64,000 nucleotides of DNA from Aurantibacillus circumpalustris (GCF_029625215.1 NZ_CP121197.1:4340001-4404000); one strand, 5' to 3'; numbered from the stretch's first letter, positions 28,509-37,459 are shown. The notes: a model not told the origin generated them from the letters alone. Translations and numbers: made by a program.

Positions 28509-29333
28509 ATGGCAATTACAGCAGCAGAAGTAAACAAATTACGCCAGCAAACAGGTGCAGGCATGATGGATTGTAAAAAAGCATTAGAAGAAAGCAACGG
28601 CGATTTTGAAGCCGCTGTAGATTTTCTTCGTAAAAAAGGTGCAAAGGTAGCAGCTAACCGTGCAGACCGTGACGCAAAAGAAGGTGTAGTTTTAGCTAAA
28701 ACCTCATCAGATAATAAAACAGGTGTTGTTATTAGCATTAACTGCGAAACAGATTTCGTAGCGCAAAATGCAGATTTTATTCAGTTCGCTGAAACAGTTG
28801 CTAATGTTGCTTTAACAAAACAACCAGCAACAGTTGAAGAACTTAAATCTTTGCCATACAACGATCAAATTACCATTGCTGAGAAGTTTTTGGAGCAAAT
28901 TGGTAAGATCGGTGAGAAAATTGATATAGGATACTACAGTGTGGTTTCTGCTCCTCAAGTTGTAGGCTATATTCACCCAGGAAATCGTTTAGCGGTTGCT
29001 GTTGGTTTTAACAAAACTGTTACTCCGGAAATTGCTAAAAATATAGCTATGCAGGCAGCCGCAATGGCTCCAGTAGCTATTGATAAAGACGATGTAGATA
29101 AAACTACTATCGATCGTGAATTAGACATTGCTCGTGAGACTACTCGTGCAGAGGGTAAACCAGAAGATATGGTTGAAAAAATTGCTCAAGGTAAATTAAA
29201 TAAATTCTATAAAGATTCTACATTATTAAATCAAGAATTCTTTATCGATAACAAAATGACTGTACGCCAGTTTTTACAAGGTGTTGAAAAAGACCTAACG
29301 GTTTCTGCCTTAAAGCGTTATTCATTATCGTAA
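28509..29333 (+). CDS. tsf: Translation elongation factor Ts
   Basis: Nucleotide-exchange factor for EF-Tu, 274 residues. The N-terminal UBA-like domain (VNKLRQQTGAGMMDCKKALEESNGDFEAAVDFLRKKG) and the core motif NCETDFVAQN are clear. It follows rpsB as in most bacteria; a strong terminator stands 7 nt after the stop. Confidence 0.97.
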   Translation: MAITAAEVNKLRQQTGAGMMDCKKALEESNGDFEAAVDFLRKKGAKVAANRADRDAKEGVVLAKTSSDNKTGVVISINCETDFVAQNADFIQFAETVANVALTKQPATVEELKSLPYNDQITIAEKFLEQIGKIGEKIDIGYYSVVSAPQVVGYIHPGNRLAVAVGFNKTVTPEIAKNIAMQAAAMAPVAIDKDDVDKTTIDRELDIARETTRAEGKPEDMVEKIAQGKLNKFYKDSTLLNQEFFIDNKMTVRQFLQGVEKDLTVSALKRYSLS

Positions 29334-29340
29334 ATTATTA

Positions 29341-29369
29341 ATCCCGACTTTTTAGTCGGGATTTTTTTT
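29341..29369 (+). terminator. Rho-independent terminator of tsf
   Basis: Perfect 8-bp stem ATCCCGAC / GTCGGGAT with a six-T/A loop and eight T downstream. Confidence 0.9.
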
Positions 29370-29433
29370 GATATTTTTTTATTTAAACTTCCCTTGTTCT
29401 TAATTGCAGCTTGAACAAGATAAAAAACGAACT

Positions 29434-30141
29434 ATGAAATACAAACGCATACTTTTAAAACTAAGCGGAGAAGCCTTAATGGGAAATAAAGGTTTTGGAA
29501 TCGATCAAGAACGCTTAATGGAATATGCTCAAGAAATTAAAACGGTTTATAACGCAGGTTGTCAGGTAGCCATTGTAATTGGTGGTGGAAACATCTTCCG
29601 CGGAATCCAAGCCGAAAAAGGCGGCATGGATCGTGTACATGGCGATTATATGGGAATGCTAGCTACTGTCATTAATAGTATGGCTATTCAAAGCGCTTTA
29701 GAAGGATTAGGAGTGCATACACGTTTACAAAGTGCTATTAAAATGGAACAAATTTGTGAGCCGTACATTCGACGCAAAGCAGTGCGACATTTAGAAAAAG
29801 GCCGTGTCGTCATTTTTGGCGCAGGAACAGGAAATCCTTATTTTACAACGGATACAGCTGCCACTTTAAGAGCCATAGAAATTGAAGCCAATGTAATTTT
29901 AAAAGGAACGCGTGTTGACGGGATCTACACAGCAGACCCTGAAAAAGATAAAACAGCAACTAAATACGAAACCATTTCTTTTGATGAAGTATACAGTAAA
30001 GGTCTTGAAGTTATGGATATGACCGCCTTTACCTTATGTAAAGAAAATAATCTTCCTATTATTGTTTTTGACATGAACAAAAAAGGAAATCTTAAAAATT
30101 TAGTTGAAGGAGAAAAAATTGGGACTTTAGTTGAAATGTAG
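29434..30141 (+). CDS. pyrH: UMP kinase
   Basis: Phosphorylates UMP to UDP; bacterial hexameric amino-acid-kinase fold. From the ATG at 29434 it is 235 residues: [40 protein letters not shown] and [15 protein letters not shown] are diagnostic. The frame is open to a TTG at 29404, but the ATG gives the normal N-terminus. In most bacteria frr follows pyrH; here two hairpins and the convergent dnaG follow instead. Confidence 0.97.
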   Translation: MKYKRILLKLSGEALMGNKGFGIDQERLMEYAQEIKTVYNAGCQVAIVIGGGNIFRGIQAEKGGMDRVHGDYMGMLATVINSMAIQSALEGLGVHTRLQSAIKMEQICEPYIRRKAVRHLEKGRVVIFGAGTGNPYFTTDTAATLRAIEIEANVILKGTRVDGIYTADPEKDKTATKYETISFDEVYSKGLEVMDMTAFTLCKENNLPIIVFDMNKKGNLKNLVEGEKIGTLVEM

Positions 30142-30157
30142 TGTAGTTCCGTAATAA

Positions 30158-30233
30158 CTTTTCCAAAGTTATTCAAAAAAAGCAATTAAACTTTGGAAAA
30201 GATCAATGCCGCAGGAGCCCCTGCGGCTTTTTT
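30158..30233 (+). terminator. Tandem hairpins after pyrH
   Basis: The first hairpin is a 13-bp perfect stem (30158-30170 pairing with 30189-30201) with an 18-nt loop. The second is GCCGCAGG (30208-30215) / CCTGCGGC (30220-30227) with a 4-nt loop and six T, a strong plus-strand terminator for pyrH. The T run lacks a minus-strand counterpart, so the second hairpin does not look bidirectional for dnaG. Confidence 0.85.
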
Positions 30234-32262
30234 ATTTTATCACCTCTCTCCCCAAAAGTTTGTTCACCCTGCCTTTCAGAGAATCTAAATGTTTTAATTC
30301 TTCTAATACCTTTAACGAATCTTCGTATGAAATTGTTTTTAATTCCATTTGTTTCTCATGAATAAAATGGCTCAACTTTCTACTCTTAAAACTAAATAAA
30401 GACCGTTGCGCGTCGCGTTTTGCATTATCAATTTCTTTAGGAACTAAAACGCCAAAGTTTTTCCATTTAGGACTGATTTCATATTTATCAATCACATGAT
30501 TGATAATAAAACTACTAACAATTGGATTCGGCGACCGTAAAAAATGCTCTATGTTTGGTAAATTTTGCTGTTTTAATTGCTCTATGTATTCATCCAAAAC
30601 CATTTTATATAATGGATTTTCATAAACAATTTCGTCGCGCCACAATTCAAAAATAATAAACTCACCAAGTGTTATTTCTAACTCATGCTCCATGTTTACT
30701 TCGTCTTCTGCCTGTGTAGTAATAAGCATATTTCCATACTTAATCAACAAACACAAAAGCTTTTCTTCCTCCGCATCAAAACCATACAACTCCGATTCAG
30801 GAGCAGCTTCCATAAAACTTGTATCGTCCAGACTTGCTGGATCAAAAGCTCCTTCTTCACTTGTAGATTGATTTTGTGTGCCAGTTTGTTGCCCTGATGG
30901 TCGTTGACTTTGCGACGACGATGATTTACTTCCCTTGCGTCGTATTTTATTTACTTCTAACTGAAGAATAGATTCCTCTATCTCCATGATGTTAGCGCAC
31001 TCTTTAATGTAAATGCTGCGAATAATATTATCGGGAATAACTGCAATATTTTCCACGATATCTTTTATTACTCCCGCCCTTTTTATGGGGTCGTTCGCAG
31101 TTTCTGTTTTTAATTTCTTGGCTTTGAAATATAAAAAATCGTCTGTGCTATTTTTGATGTAATCTTGAAACTCTTGTATAGTTACTTTTCTACTGTAAGA
31201 ATCCGGATCGTCATTATTTGGAAACTGGAGTAACCTAACATTCATCCCTTCCTCCAATAGTAGCGGAATTGCACGATTACTTGCCTTTTGCCCAGCTTCA
31301 TCACCATCGTACAAAACAATAATGTTTCGTGTAAAACGATGAATAGATTTAATTTGATCGACCGTTAAAGATGTTCCACTAGATGCTACAACATTTTCTA
31401 TACCCGCTTGATGCATCGCAATAACATCCATGTAGCCTTCTACCAAATAACAAGCATCGTTATTTTGAATAGCTTTTTTTCCTAACCACAACCCGTACAA
31501 AATTTTACTCTTGTTGTAAATTTCTGTCTCGGGACTATTAATGTATTTGGCGGTTTTTTTATCAGTACTTAAAGTCCTTCCTCCAAAAGCAACCACACGC
31601 CCGCCGTCATCCTGAATTGGAAACATCACGCGTCCTGCGTAGCGGTCAAAAAGATCAGCCTCAGCAAGTTCTTTCCCTTCAACGTAACGATTGCTCACAA
31701 TGCTCATGCCCGTTTTAGCAAGATACTTGGGAGCATAACTACTTTTAACAGCTGCTTTCGTAAAAGCGTTGCGCTCTTCTAAACTATATCCTAATTGAAA
31801 TTTAGCAATGATATCATCTCTTAATTCACGTTCTTTAAAATAACCTAGACCAATTGATTTTCCCTCATCGGTATTCATCATGGTTTCGGTAAAGTAACGT
31901 TGCGCATATTGCATCACAATCAACATGCTCTCACGCTCTGTTTGTTGCTCGCGTTCTTCAGGAGTTATCTCCTTTTCAATAACTTCAATATTATATTTCC
32001 TAGCTAGCCATTTAAGAGCCTCCGGATAACTTAACTGCAAGTGATCCATGATAAAATTCACAGAATTTCCAGCCTTCCCACAACCAAAACATTTATAAAT
32101 ACCTTTTACTGCAGATACCGTAAAAGAAGGAGTTTTTTCTCCGTGAAAAGGACAAAGTCCTAAAAGATTGGTACCCCGTTTTTTTAAGGTGATAAATTCT
32201 CCAACAACCTCCTCAACAAGGGCGGCATCTAATATTTTATCAACGGTAACTCTAGGGATCAC
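30232..32262 (-). CDS. dnaG: DNA primase
   Basis: Makes RNA primers at the replication fork. At 676 residues it is full length. The N-terminal CHC2 zinc finger has C37, H40, C58 and C61; the TOPRIM domain has LVEGYMDVIAMHQAG and VLYDGDEAGQKA. A Ser/Gln-rich linker (about residues 448-470) leads to the C-terminal helicase-binding region. The start is a GTG at 32262; MIPRVTVDKILDAA then matches the family N-terminus. It is convergent with pyrH. Confidence 0.96.
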   Translation of the reverse strand: MIPRVTVDKILDAALVEEVVGEFITLKKRGTNLLGLCPFHGEKTPSFTVSAVKGIYKCFGCGKAGNSVNFIMDHLQLSYPEALKWLARKYNIEVIEKEITPEEREQQTERESMLIVMQYAQRYFTETMMNTDEGKSIGLGYFKERELRDDIIAKFQLGYSLEERNAFTKAAVKSSYAPKYLAKTGMSIVSNRYVEGKELAEADLFDRYAGRVMFPIQDDGGRVVAFGGRTLSTDKKTAKYINSPETEIYNKSKILYGLWLGKKAIQNNDACYLVEGYMDVIAMHQAGIENVVASSGTSLTVDQIKSIHRFTRNIIVLYDGDEAGQKASNRAIPLLLEEGMNVRLLQFPNNDDPDSYSRKVTIQEFQDYIKNSTDDFLYFKAKKLKTETANDPIKRAGVIKDIVENIAVIPDNIIRSIYIKECANIMEIEESILQLEVNKIRRKGSKSSSSQSQRPSGQQTGTQNQSTSEEGAFDPASLDDTSFMEAAPESELYGFDAEEEKLLCLLIKYGNMLITTQAEDEVNMEHELEITLGEFIIFELWRDEIVYENPLYKMVLDEYIEQLKQQNLPNIEHFLRSPNPIVSSFIINHVIDKYEISPKWKNFGVLVPKEIDNAKRDAQRSLFSFKSRKLSHFIHEKQMELKTISYEDSLKVLEELKHLDSLKGRVNKLLGREVIK

Positions 32263-32305
32263 TTTATTAAAATAAGGACATTAAAGATACTAAATTCTAA
32301 GAATT

Positions 32306-33331
32306 TTAACAAACGTACTTGAGAACCTGAATGGTCCTAGCAAGCATGTCATCCGTGTAATCCAGGTGCGTAACGAAACGAATAGTCTGTTTTCCAAAAG
32401 AAGAAATCTTAATTCCATTGTCGCGCAATTTTTTTTCAAACGCTTCACCACTTATTATTTCCTTCTTCAAATTAAAAATAAGAATGTTTGTATAAACCGG
32501 AAGAATAGATTCTACAAAAGGTAATTCACGCAAGACTTGTTCTAACTTTTTTGCTCTTAAATGATCTTCTTTTAAACGTGTGATGTTATTTTTTAAAGCG
32601 TACAAACCGGCCGCTGCTAAAAAACCAGCCTGACGCATGCCGCCTCCAAAAACTTTTCTATAACGACGGGCTTTCTTAATAAAATCTTTATCTCCTAAAA
32701 GTAATGAGCCAACCGGTGCTCCCAAGCCTTTTGATAAACAAATTGAAATCGAATGAAAATAATTTCCAATTTCTTTTGGAGTATCTCCAGTTTCAACTAA
32801 GGCATTAAAAATACGCGCTCCATCTAAATGCAATTTTAAATTTTTGTCACGACACAATTCGTACACTGGTTTTATTTGTTCTTTTGTATAGAAGCTTCCT
32901 CCTGCTCTATTCACAGTGTTTTCAAGGGAAACTAAACTTGTTTTTGTTAACCAATCAAAATCGCCATTGATACAAGGCTCTATCATCTCTGCAGAAATTC
33001 TTCCTTCGTTTCCTTGAATTAATCTTGCCTGAACGCCTGAATTAAAGGAAATTCCACCACCTTCATAATTAAAAATATGAGAATTCACGTCGCAAATTAC
33101 CTCGTCTCCTGGTTGTGTATGCACTTTAATGGCAATTTGATTTGTCATAGTACCACTAGGGCAATACAAGGCTGCTTCTTTACCGAATAAATTAGCAGCA
33201 TAATTTTCAAGTTCAATTACAGTAGGGTCTTCATTAAACACATCATCGCCAACCTTCGCCGTCATCATTGCCTCTAACATAAGCGCTGAAGGTTTTGTAA
33301 CGGTATCGCTTCTTAAATCAATGAACTCCAT
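32306..33331 (-). CDS. ltaE: Low-specificity L-threonine aldolase
   Basis: PLP enzyme that splits L-threonine or L-allo-threonine into glycine and acetaldehyde. 341 residues: the N-terminal IDLRSDTVTKP is the family hallmark, LHLDGARIFNA carries the PLP-binding Asp, and CLSKGLGAPVGS carries the Schiff-base Lys. It begins 3 nt after the stop of the E1 gene, so the two are one operon; the functional link is not obvious. Confidence 0.93.
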   Translation of the reverse strand: MEFIDLRSDTVTKPSALMLEAMMTAKVGDDVFNEDPTVIELENYAANLFGKEAALYCPSGTMTNQIAIKVHTQPGDEVICDVNSHIFNYEGGGISFNSGVQARLIQGNEGRISAEMIEPCINGDFDWLTKTSLVSLENTVNRAGGSFYTKEQIKPVYELCRDKNLKLHLDGARIFNALVETGDTPKEIGNYFHSISICLSKGLGAPVGSLLLGDKDFIKKARRYRKVFGGGMRQAGFLAAAGLYALKNNITRLKEDHLRAKKLEQVLRELPFVESILPVYTNILIFNLKKEIISGEAFEKKLRDNGIKISSFGKQTIRFVTHLDYTDDMLARTIQVLKYVC

Positions 33332-33334
33332 AAT

Positions 33335-35335
33335 TTAATATTTCCAAAGTTTTAATAATTTTTCTTTAAATCGTTCTTTGGGTAAGAAATTATGTTCAAG
33401 ATCAACATTCATCGGAACCGGCGTATCCAAACTTCCTTCACGCATAACAGGAGCGTCTAAATAATCAAAACAGTTTTCCGAAATCAAGGAAGCAATTTCG
33501 CCTGCAATTCCACCTGTTAAAGTATCTTCATGCATCACAATCACTTTACCTGTTTTTTTAACAGAAGCATAAACTGCTTCAATATCAAGCGGAGCAAGGG
33601 TTCTAAGATCCAATAAATCGGCACTCATATCGTTATTTTCAGTTAATGCTTCTAATGCCCAATGCACTCCTAAACCGTAAGTAACAATTGTAAGATCATT
33701 TCCTTCTTTTAATAATTTTGCTTTACCAAAAGGTATAGTATAATATCCGTCAGGAACATCTTCTGCAATACTTCTATACAAAGCTTTGTGTTCAAAATAC
33801 ATCACAGGATTTGGATCATCAAACGCTGTTAGCAGCAAGCCTTTTGCATCGCTTGGAAATGCGGGGTAAGCAATTTTTAAACCCGGCGTTTTAAAAAACC
33901 AAGCTTCGTTACTTTGACTGTGAAATGGTCCTGCCGCAACGGCTGCTCCTGTTGGCATGCGGACAACCACATCAGCATTTTGTCCCCATCTATAATAACT
34001 CTTTGCTAAATTATTTACAATCTGCGTCATGCCTTCGCTAACAAAATCTGCAAATTGCATTTCTACCATAGCCTTGTGTCCGTTAATAGACAAGCCAAAG
34101 CCAGCTCCTAAAATTGCACTTTCACATAAAGGCGTATTTCTTACACGTTCTTTTCCAAAAGCTTCTACAAATCCTTCTGTAATTTTAAACACACCACCAT
34201 AGTCTGCAATATCCTGTCCCATTAAAACAAGATTTTTATGTTTTTGCATTGCCAGTTTCATACCATTACTAATAGCATCAATCAAGCGCATGTTTGTTTT
34301 ACTTTCAGAAACACTGCTAGTATCTTCAACAGAAAAATCTTTGAATAATTCTTTTAATTCCTTTGCAGTATCTGGCGTTGGATTTTTTTCAGCAAACGCG
34401 ATTTCTAAACCTTCATCAATTTCTTTTTTTATTTCGGTGCGTGTATTTGCTATCAGTTCTTCAGTGAGAACACCTTCATCAAGCAAGAATTTTTCGAATG
34501 TAGCTACAGGATCTTTTCTTCCCCAAACATCGAACAATTCTTTTGGCACATACTTGGTACCGCTCGCCTCTTCGTGACCGCGCATACGAAAAGTAACACA
34601 TTCTAAAATAACAGGACGTGGATCATTACGAATACTCTCGCTCAAAGTTTTTATAGTTTCATACACTTTCAGTACGTTGTTACCGTCTATCGAAACTCCT
34701 TCAATACCATAACCAATAGCTTTGTCAGCAAAAGAACTACAGCGGAATTGTTCATTGCTTGGTGTACTTAAACCGTAGCCATTATTTTCAATTACAAAAA
34801 TTACCGGTAAATTCCACACTGCCGCAGTGTTTATACTTTCGTGAAAATCACCTTCACTTGCTCCACCGTCACCACTAAAAACAACTGTTACCTTTTTTTC
34901 TCTTCTTATTTTGTTAGCCAAAGCAATACCATCTGCTACGCCTAATTGTGGGCCAAGATGAGAGATCATACCAACAATGTGATATTCATTGGTTCCAAAA
35001 TGAAAAGAACGATCACGTCCTTGTGTAAATCCACCAGGTTTTCCCTGAAATTGAGAAAATAAACGATTTAATGGGATTTTACGAGTAGTAAAAACACCAA
35101 GATTTCTATGCATTGGTAAAATATATTCATCCGAATTGAGTGCAGTTGCAACACCTACTGATATTGCTTCCTGACCGATACCACTAAACCATTTTGCGAT
35201 TTTTCCCTGACGAAGAAGTAATAACATCTTTTCTTCAATCATTCTAGGTTTTAAAATGTTTGTGTAAAGTTCCAACAAAGTGGAATCCTTATGCTTTTTT
35301 TTCTCAAACTTAACAGGCGTTTCAGCTGTAATCAT
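33335..35335 (-). CDS. 2-oxoacid dehydrogenase E1, fused alpha and beta subunits
   Basis: Thiamine-diphosphate-dependent E1 of a branched-chain or pyruvate-type 2-oxoacid dehydrogenase complex. 666 residues in two parts: an alpha half (about 1-325) with the TPP motif GDGGASEGDFHES..ENNGYG, and a beta half (from about 350) with NMRLIDAISNGMKLAM, LMGQDIADYGGVFKITEGF and GAAVAAGPFHSQS. In many bacteria these are two genes; single-chain alpha-beta fusions are common in Bacteroidota. E2 and E3 genes are not in the window. It precedes ltaE by 3 nt. The substrate (branched-chain versus pyruvate) cannot be decided here. Confidence 0.92.
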   Translation of the reverse strand: MITAETPVKFEKKKHKDSTLLELYTNILKPRMIEEKMLLLLRQGKIAKWFSGIGQEAISVGVATALNSDEYILPMHRNLGVFTTRKIPLNRLFSQFQGKPGGFTQGRDRSFHFGTNEYHIVGMISHLGPQLGVADGIALANKIRREKKVTVVFSGDGGASEGDFHESINTAAVWNLPVIFVIENNGYGLSTPSNEQFRCSSFADKAIGYGIEGVSIDGNNVLKVYETIKTLSESIRNDPRPVILECVTFRMRGHEEASGTKYVPKELFDVWGRKDPVATFEKFLLDEGVLTEELIANTRTEIKKEIDEGLEIAFAEKNPTPDTAKELKELFKDFSVEDTSSVSESKTNMRLIDAISNGMKLAMQKHKNLVLMGQDIADYGGVFKITEGFVEAFGKERVRNTPLCESAILGAGFGLSINGHKAMVEMQFADFVSEGMTQIVNNLAKSYYRWGQNADVVVRMPTGAAVAAGPFHSQSNEAWFFKTPGLKIAYPAFPSDAKGLLLTAFDDPNPVMYFEHKALYRSIAEDVPDGYYTIPFGKAKLLKEGNDLTIVTYGLGVHWALEALTENNDMSADLLDLRTLAPLDIEAVYASVKKTGKVIVMHEDTLTGGIAGEIASLISENCFDYLDAPVMREGSLDTPVPMNVDLEHNFLPKERFKEKLLKLWKY

Positions 35336-35367
35336 TCTTATTAAATATTAAATTTATTAATTGAGAT

Positions 35368-36066
35368 TTATCTTTTTCCAAGTAGCAAAGTAACTCCGAA
35401 GCCAATGTTTATCCAACTCATAAAATAGTTATTGGATTTGTCCCGAAGCTCATCAATTGCATTAAATCTTGGTTCCTTGGGATCGAACTTATAAAATGCC
35501 GTTGTATAGGCTACCATTATTGAAAAAGTAAGCGATCTATCTGTGATAAAACTCACGGATATTTCAGGCTGTAAAAGTCCGGCATTAAATTTTGAAGCCG
35601 GAAATGGAAGATTGGCGTCTGCACTATCATTTACGACATTATTGTAATGCATTAATGAGTAGCCAGCATTTAGGCCAAACGTTGCAAAACCTTTTTCGAA
35701 AAAATGATCGTAGCCGATTTTAATAAAAGGTGTATTACCAATTAATCGCGTATTATAAGACAAAGTTGCTCCGGTTGCATTTCCCTTTGGATCTTTGGCT
35801 TGATAAAAAGCAAATACAGCTTTGTTATTTTGAAAGTGGCTATATTGATAACCAACTCCGATGAAAAATGTACTAAACACGCGAGCATTTAAACTCAGAT
35901 TGGTTTCAAAAATACCATTGAATGCAGTCCTGAATTTTTGGCTGCTTAAAGATTTTTGTATACCAATATTGTACCTTACTGTGTAGGGTGCGCTCCTTTT
36001 ATCTCTAGTTTGAGAGAATGTAATTAAAGGGCTAATAAAAATTAAGACTAGAAGTATTTGACGCAT
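35368..36066 (-). CDS. Putative outer-membrane beta-barrel protein, unknown function
   Basis: A 232-residue protein with a clear signal peptide (MRQILLVLIFISPLITFSQT). The rest alternates hydrophobic and polar residues with aromatic girdles (FSTFFIGVGYQYSHF, PFIKIGYDHFF, ATFGLNAGYSLMHY, MSWINIGFGVTLLLG) and a strand-like C-terminal end, as in small 8-stranded outer-membrane barrels. No family recognised. It is 32 nt upstream of the E1 gene on the same strand. Confidence 0.6.
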   Translation of the reverse strand: MRQILLVLIFISPLITFSQTRDKRSAPYTVRYNIGIQKSLSSQKFRTAFNGIFETNLSLNARVFSTFFIGVGYQYSHFQNNKAVFAFYQAKDPKGNATGATLSYNTRLIGNTPFIKIGYDHFFEKGFATFGLNAGYSLMHYNNVVNDSADANLPFPASKFNAGLLQPEISVSFITDRSLTFSIMVAYTTAFYKFDPKEPRFNAIDELRDKSNNYFMSWINIGFGVTLLLGKR

Positions 36067-36098
36067 TTCCTGTTAAAGATAAAGCTAATTGCTTGAAT

Positions 36099-36131
36099 AA
36101 AAAAAGTCGCCACTTTAATTCGTAGCGACTT
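36099..36131 (-). terminator. Minus-strand terminator after hpf
   Basis: Stem AAGTCGC (36104-36110) / GCGACTT (36125-36131) with an A run on the plus strand (T run on the transcript), 22 nt past the hpf stop. Confidence 0.78.
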
Positions 36132-36152
36132 CTCAATTGGCTCTTTTTAGAA

Positions 36153-36458
36153 CTACTGATGATGCTCTATTAATTTATCTTTATGTTTCTTTATTTGCGT
36201 TTTAAGCGCTTCACAAACCAAGTCAGTGGCTTCCTCAAAACTTACACATTGTTTCTTAGCAAAAAACTCTTGTCCTTTTCCGAGTATTTTTACTTCAGAA
36301 ATTTTATTATCACTCGTACTACTTTTATCGAGTCGCAACGTTACTTCACCGCTGATTATTCCATCATAAAATGTATTTAGTTTTTCAACTTTTTCATTGA
36401 TAAAGTCGAGTAACTTTCTGTCTGCAGTAAAATGCACTGATTGAATGTTGATTGTCAT
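36153..36458 (-). CDS. hpf: Ribosome hibernation promoting factor (HPF/RaiA, short form)
   Basis: A 101-residue protein with the beta-alpha-beta-beta-beta-alpha layout of short HPF/YfiA: NIQSVHFTADRKLLDFINEKVEKL, then EVTLRLDKSSTSDNKISEVKILGKGQEFFAKKQ and a C-terminal helix (SFEEATDLVCEALKTQIKKHKDKL). The family binds the 30S decoding centre and stores idle ribosomes in stationary phase. It is 27 nt downstream of xerC. It has an exceptionally strong Shine-Dalgarno sequence, unlike its neighbours, so its translation may respond to ribosome state. Confidence 0.93.
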   Translation of the reverse strand: MTINIQSVHFTADRKLLDFINEKVEKLNTFYDGIISGEVTLRLDKSSTSDNKISEVKILGKGQEFFAKKQCVSFEEATDLVCEALKTQIKKHKDKLIEHHQ

Positions 36459-36465
36459 AGCTTTT

Positions 36466-36474
36466 CCTCCTTTT
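36466..36474 (-). promoter_or_regulatory. Extended Shine-Dalgarno sequence of hpf
   Basis: The transcript reads AAAAGGAGG, then 7 nt, then ATG. This pairs over at least eight bases with the 16S rRNA tail (CCUCCUUU). I checked the leaders of the other genes in the window and found no comparable site. Bacteroidota ribosomes normally mask their anti-Shine-Dalgarno. Confidence 0.85.
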
Positions 36475-36485
36475 AATTTATGTTA

Positions 36486-37379
36486 CTAATTGCCCGATCG
36501 TGGATGGGCTTGATTATACGATTTTTTTAATTTATCTATTGAATTGTGTGTGTATATCTGAGTCGCCGATAAATTGGCGTGCCCTAATAATTCTTTTACA
36601 GCATTAATATCTGCACCATTATTTAATAAATGAGTCGCAAAGGTGTGTCGCAAAACATGTGGACTTTTTTTCTTATTTGTAGTTACACTGCTTAAAATTC
36701 CTTTTACAATCTTTGTAATTTTCCCAGCGCTTAATGCTTTATTACTGAGCGTAACAAATAGGTGCGGATTATCAAGGTTATTTTCTTTCTTTTCTTTTAG
36801 ATAAGAAACAATACTTCTTTTTAATTCAACGTCAAATGGAATGATTCTCTCTTTACTTCTCTTACCTAATACCTTTAGTTGAGTATTGAACAAATCAACA
36901 TCACTTTCTTTTAAACTTAATATTTCCGCCCGCCTCAAACCTGTTTGATACAATACGTCAATAATTAATTTATCGCGCATTCCTTCAAAACCTTTAGCAA
37001 AGTGCTTGGTTTTAAAAATTTCAGCAAGATGATTTTCATCTATAAAAACAGGTAATCGTTTCGGTGTTTTTGGTCCCTGAATTTTTTGAGTTGGATTTAC
37101 ATCCACCAATCCATTTTTAAGTAAATATTTGAAAAAAGATTTTAAAGTGCTGATCTTCCTATTAACACTTCTAGCAGAAATACCATTATCCATTAAGGAT
37201 GCAATGAAAGATCTAACGTATTGGAAAGAAATTGTGGAAAGCGAATAGGACATTATTTCCTTATCTAAAAAGGAGAAAAACTGTTTAAGATCTGCTTCGT
37301 AATTTTTCGATGTAAGAGGGCTAAATCTTTTTTGTAGATTTAAGTAGGATAAAAAACCGTTTACTGCGCCCTCAACCAT
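36486..37379 (-). CDS. xerC: Tyrosine recombinase XerC
   Basis: A 297-residue recombinase, partner of XerD at dif. The N-terminal core-binding domain (FLSYLNLQKRFSPLTSKNYEADLKQF) is followed by the catalytic set TGLRRAEIL, LGKRSKERIIP, HVLRHTFATHLL and LGHANLSATQIYTH (Tyr nucleophile). It lies between rpsU and hpf; a minus-strand terminator is just before its start, so it relies on read-through or an unseen promoter. There are no mobile-element features nearby. Confidence 0.9.
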   Translation of the reverse strand: MVEGAVNGFLSYLNLQKRFSPLTSKNYEADLKQFFSFLDKEIMSYSLSTISFQYVRSFIASLMDNGISARSVNRKISTLKSFFKYLLKNGLVDVNPTQKIQGPKTPKRLPVFIDENHLAEIFKTKHFAKGFEGMRDKLIIDVLYQTGLRRAEILSLKESDVDLFNTQLKVLGKRSKERIIPFDVELKRSIVSYLKEKKENNLDNPHLFVTLSNKALSAGKITKIVKGILSSVTTNKKKSPHVLRHTFATHLLNNGADINAVKELLGHANLSATQIYTHNSIDKLKKSYNQAHPRSGN

Positions 37380-37386
37380 ATAAAAT

Positions 37387-37426
37387 AAAAAATCCTAATC
37401 GAAATTATACATTTCAAATTAGGATT
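37387..37426 (-). terminator. Minus-strand terminator after rpsU
   Basis: Perfect 9-bp stem (AATCCTAAT at 37391-37399 / ATTAGGATT at 37418-37426) with an 18-nt loop and a T run on the transcript, placed between rpsU and xerC, ending 8 nt before the xerC ATG. Confidence 0.78.
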
Positions 37427-37459
37427 GCAATTAAAATATCTAAAAAAATAGAAAAAGGG

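Noticed and set aside
36067-36152. Possible tRNA cluster next to hpf, as in many Bacteroidota
   Set aside because: The gap is only 86 nt and is explained by the hpf terminator; no cloverleaf or TTCGA-type arm was seen. No tRNA was found elsewhere in the window either.
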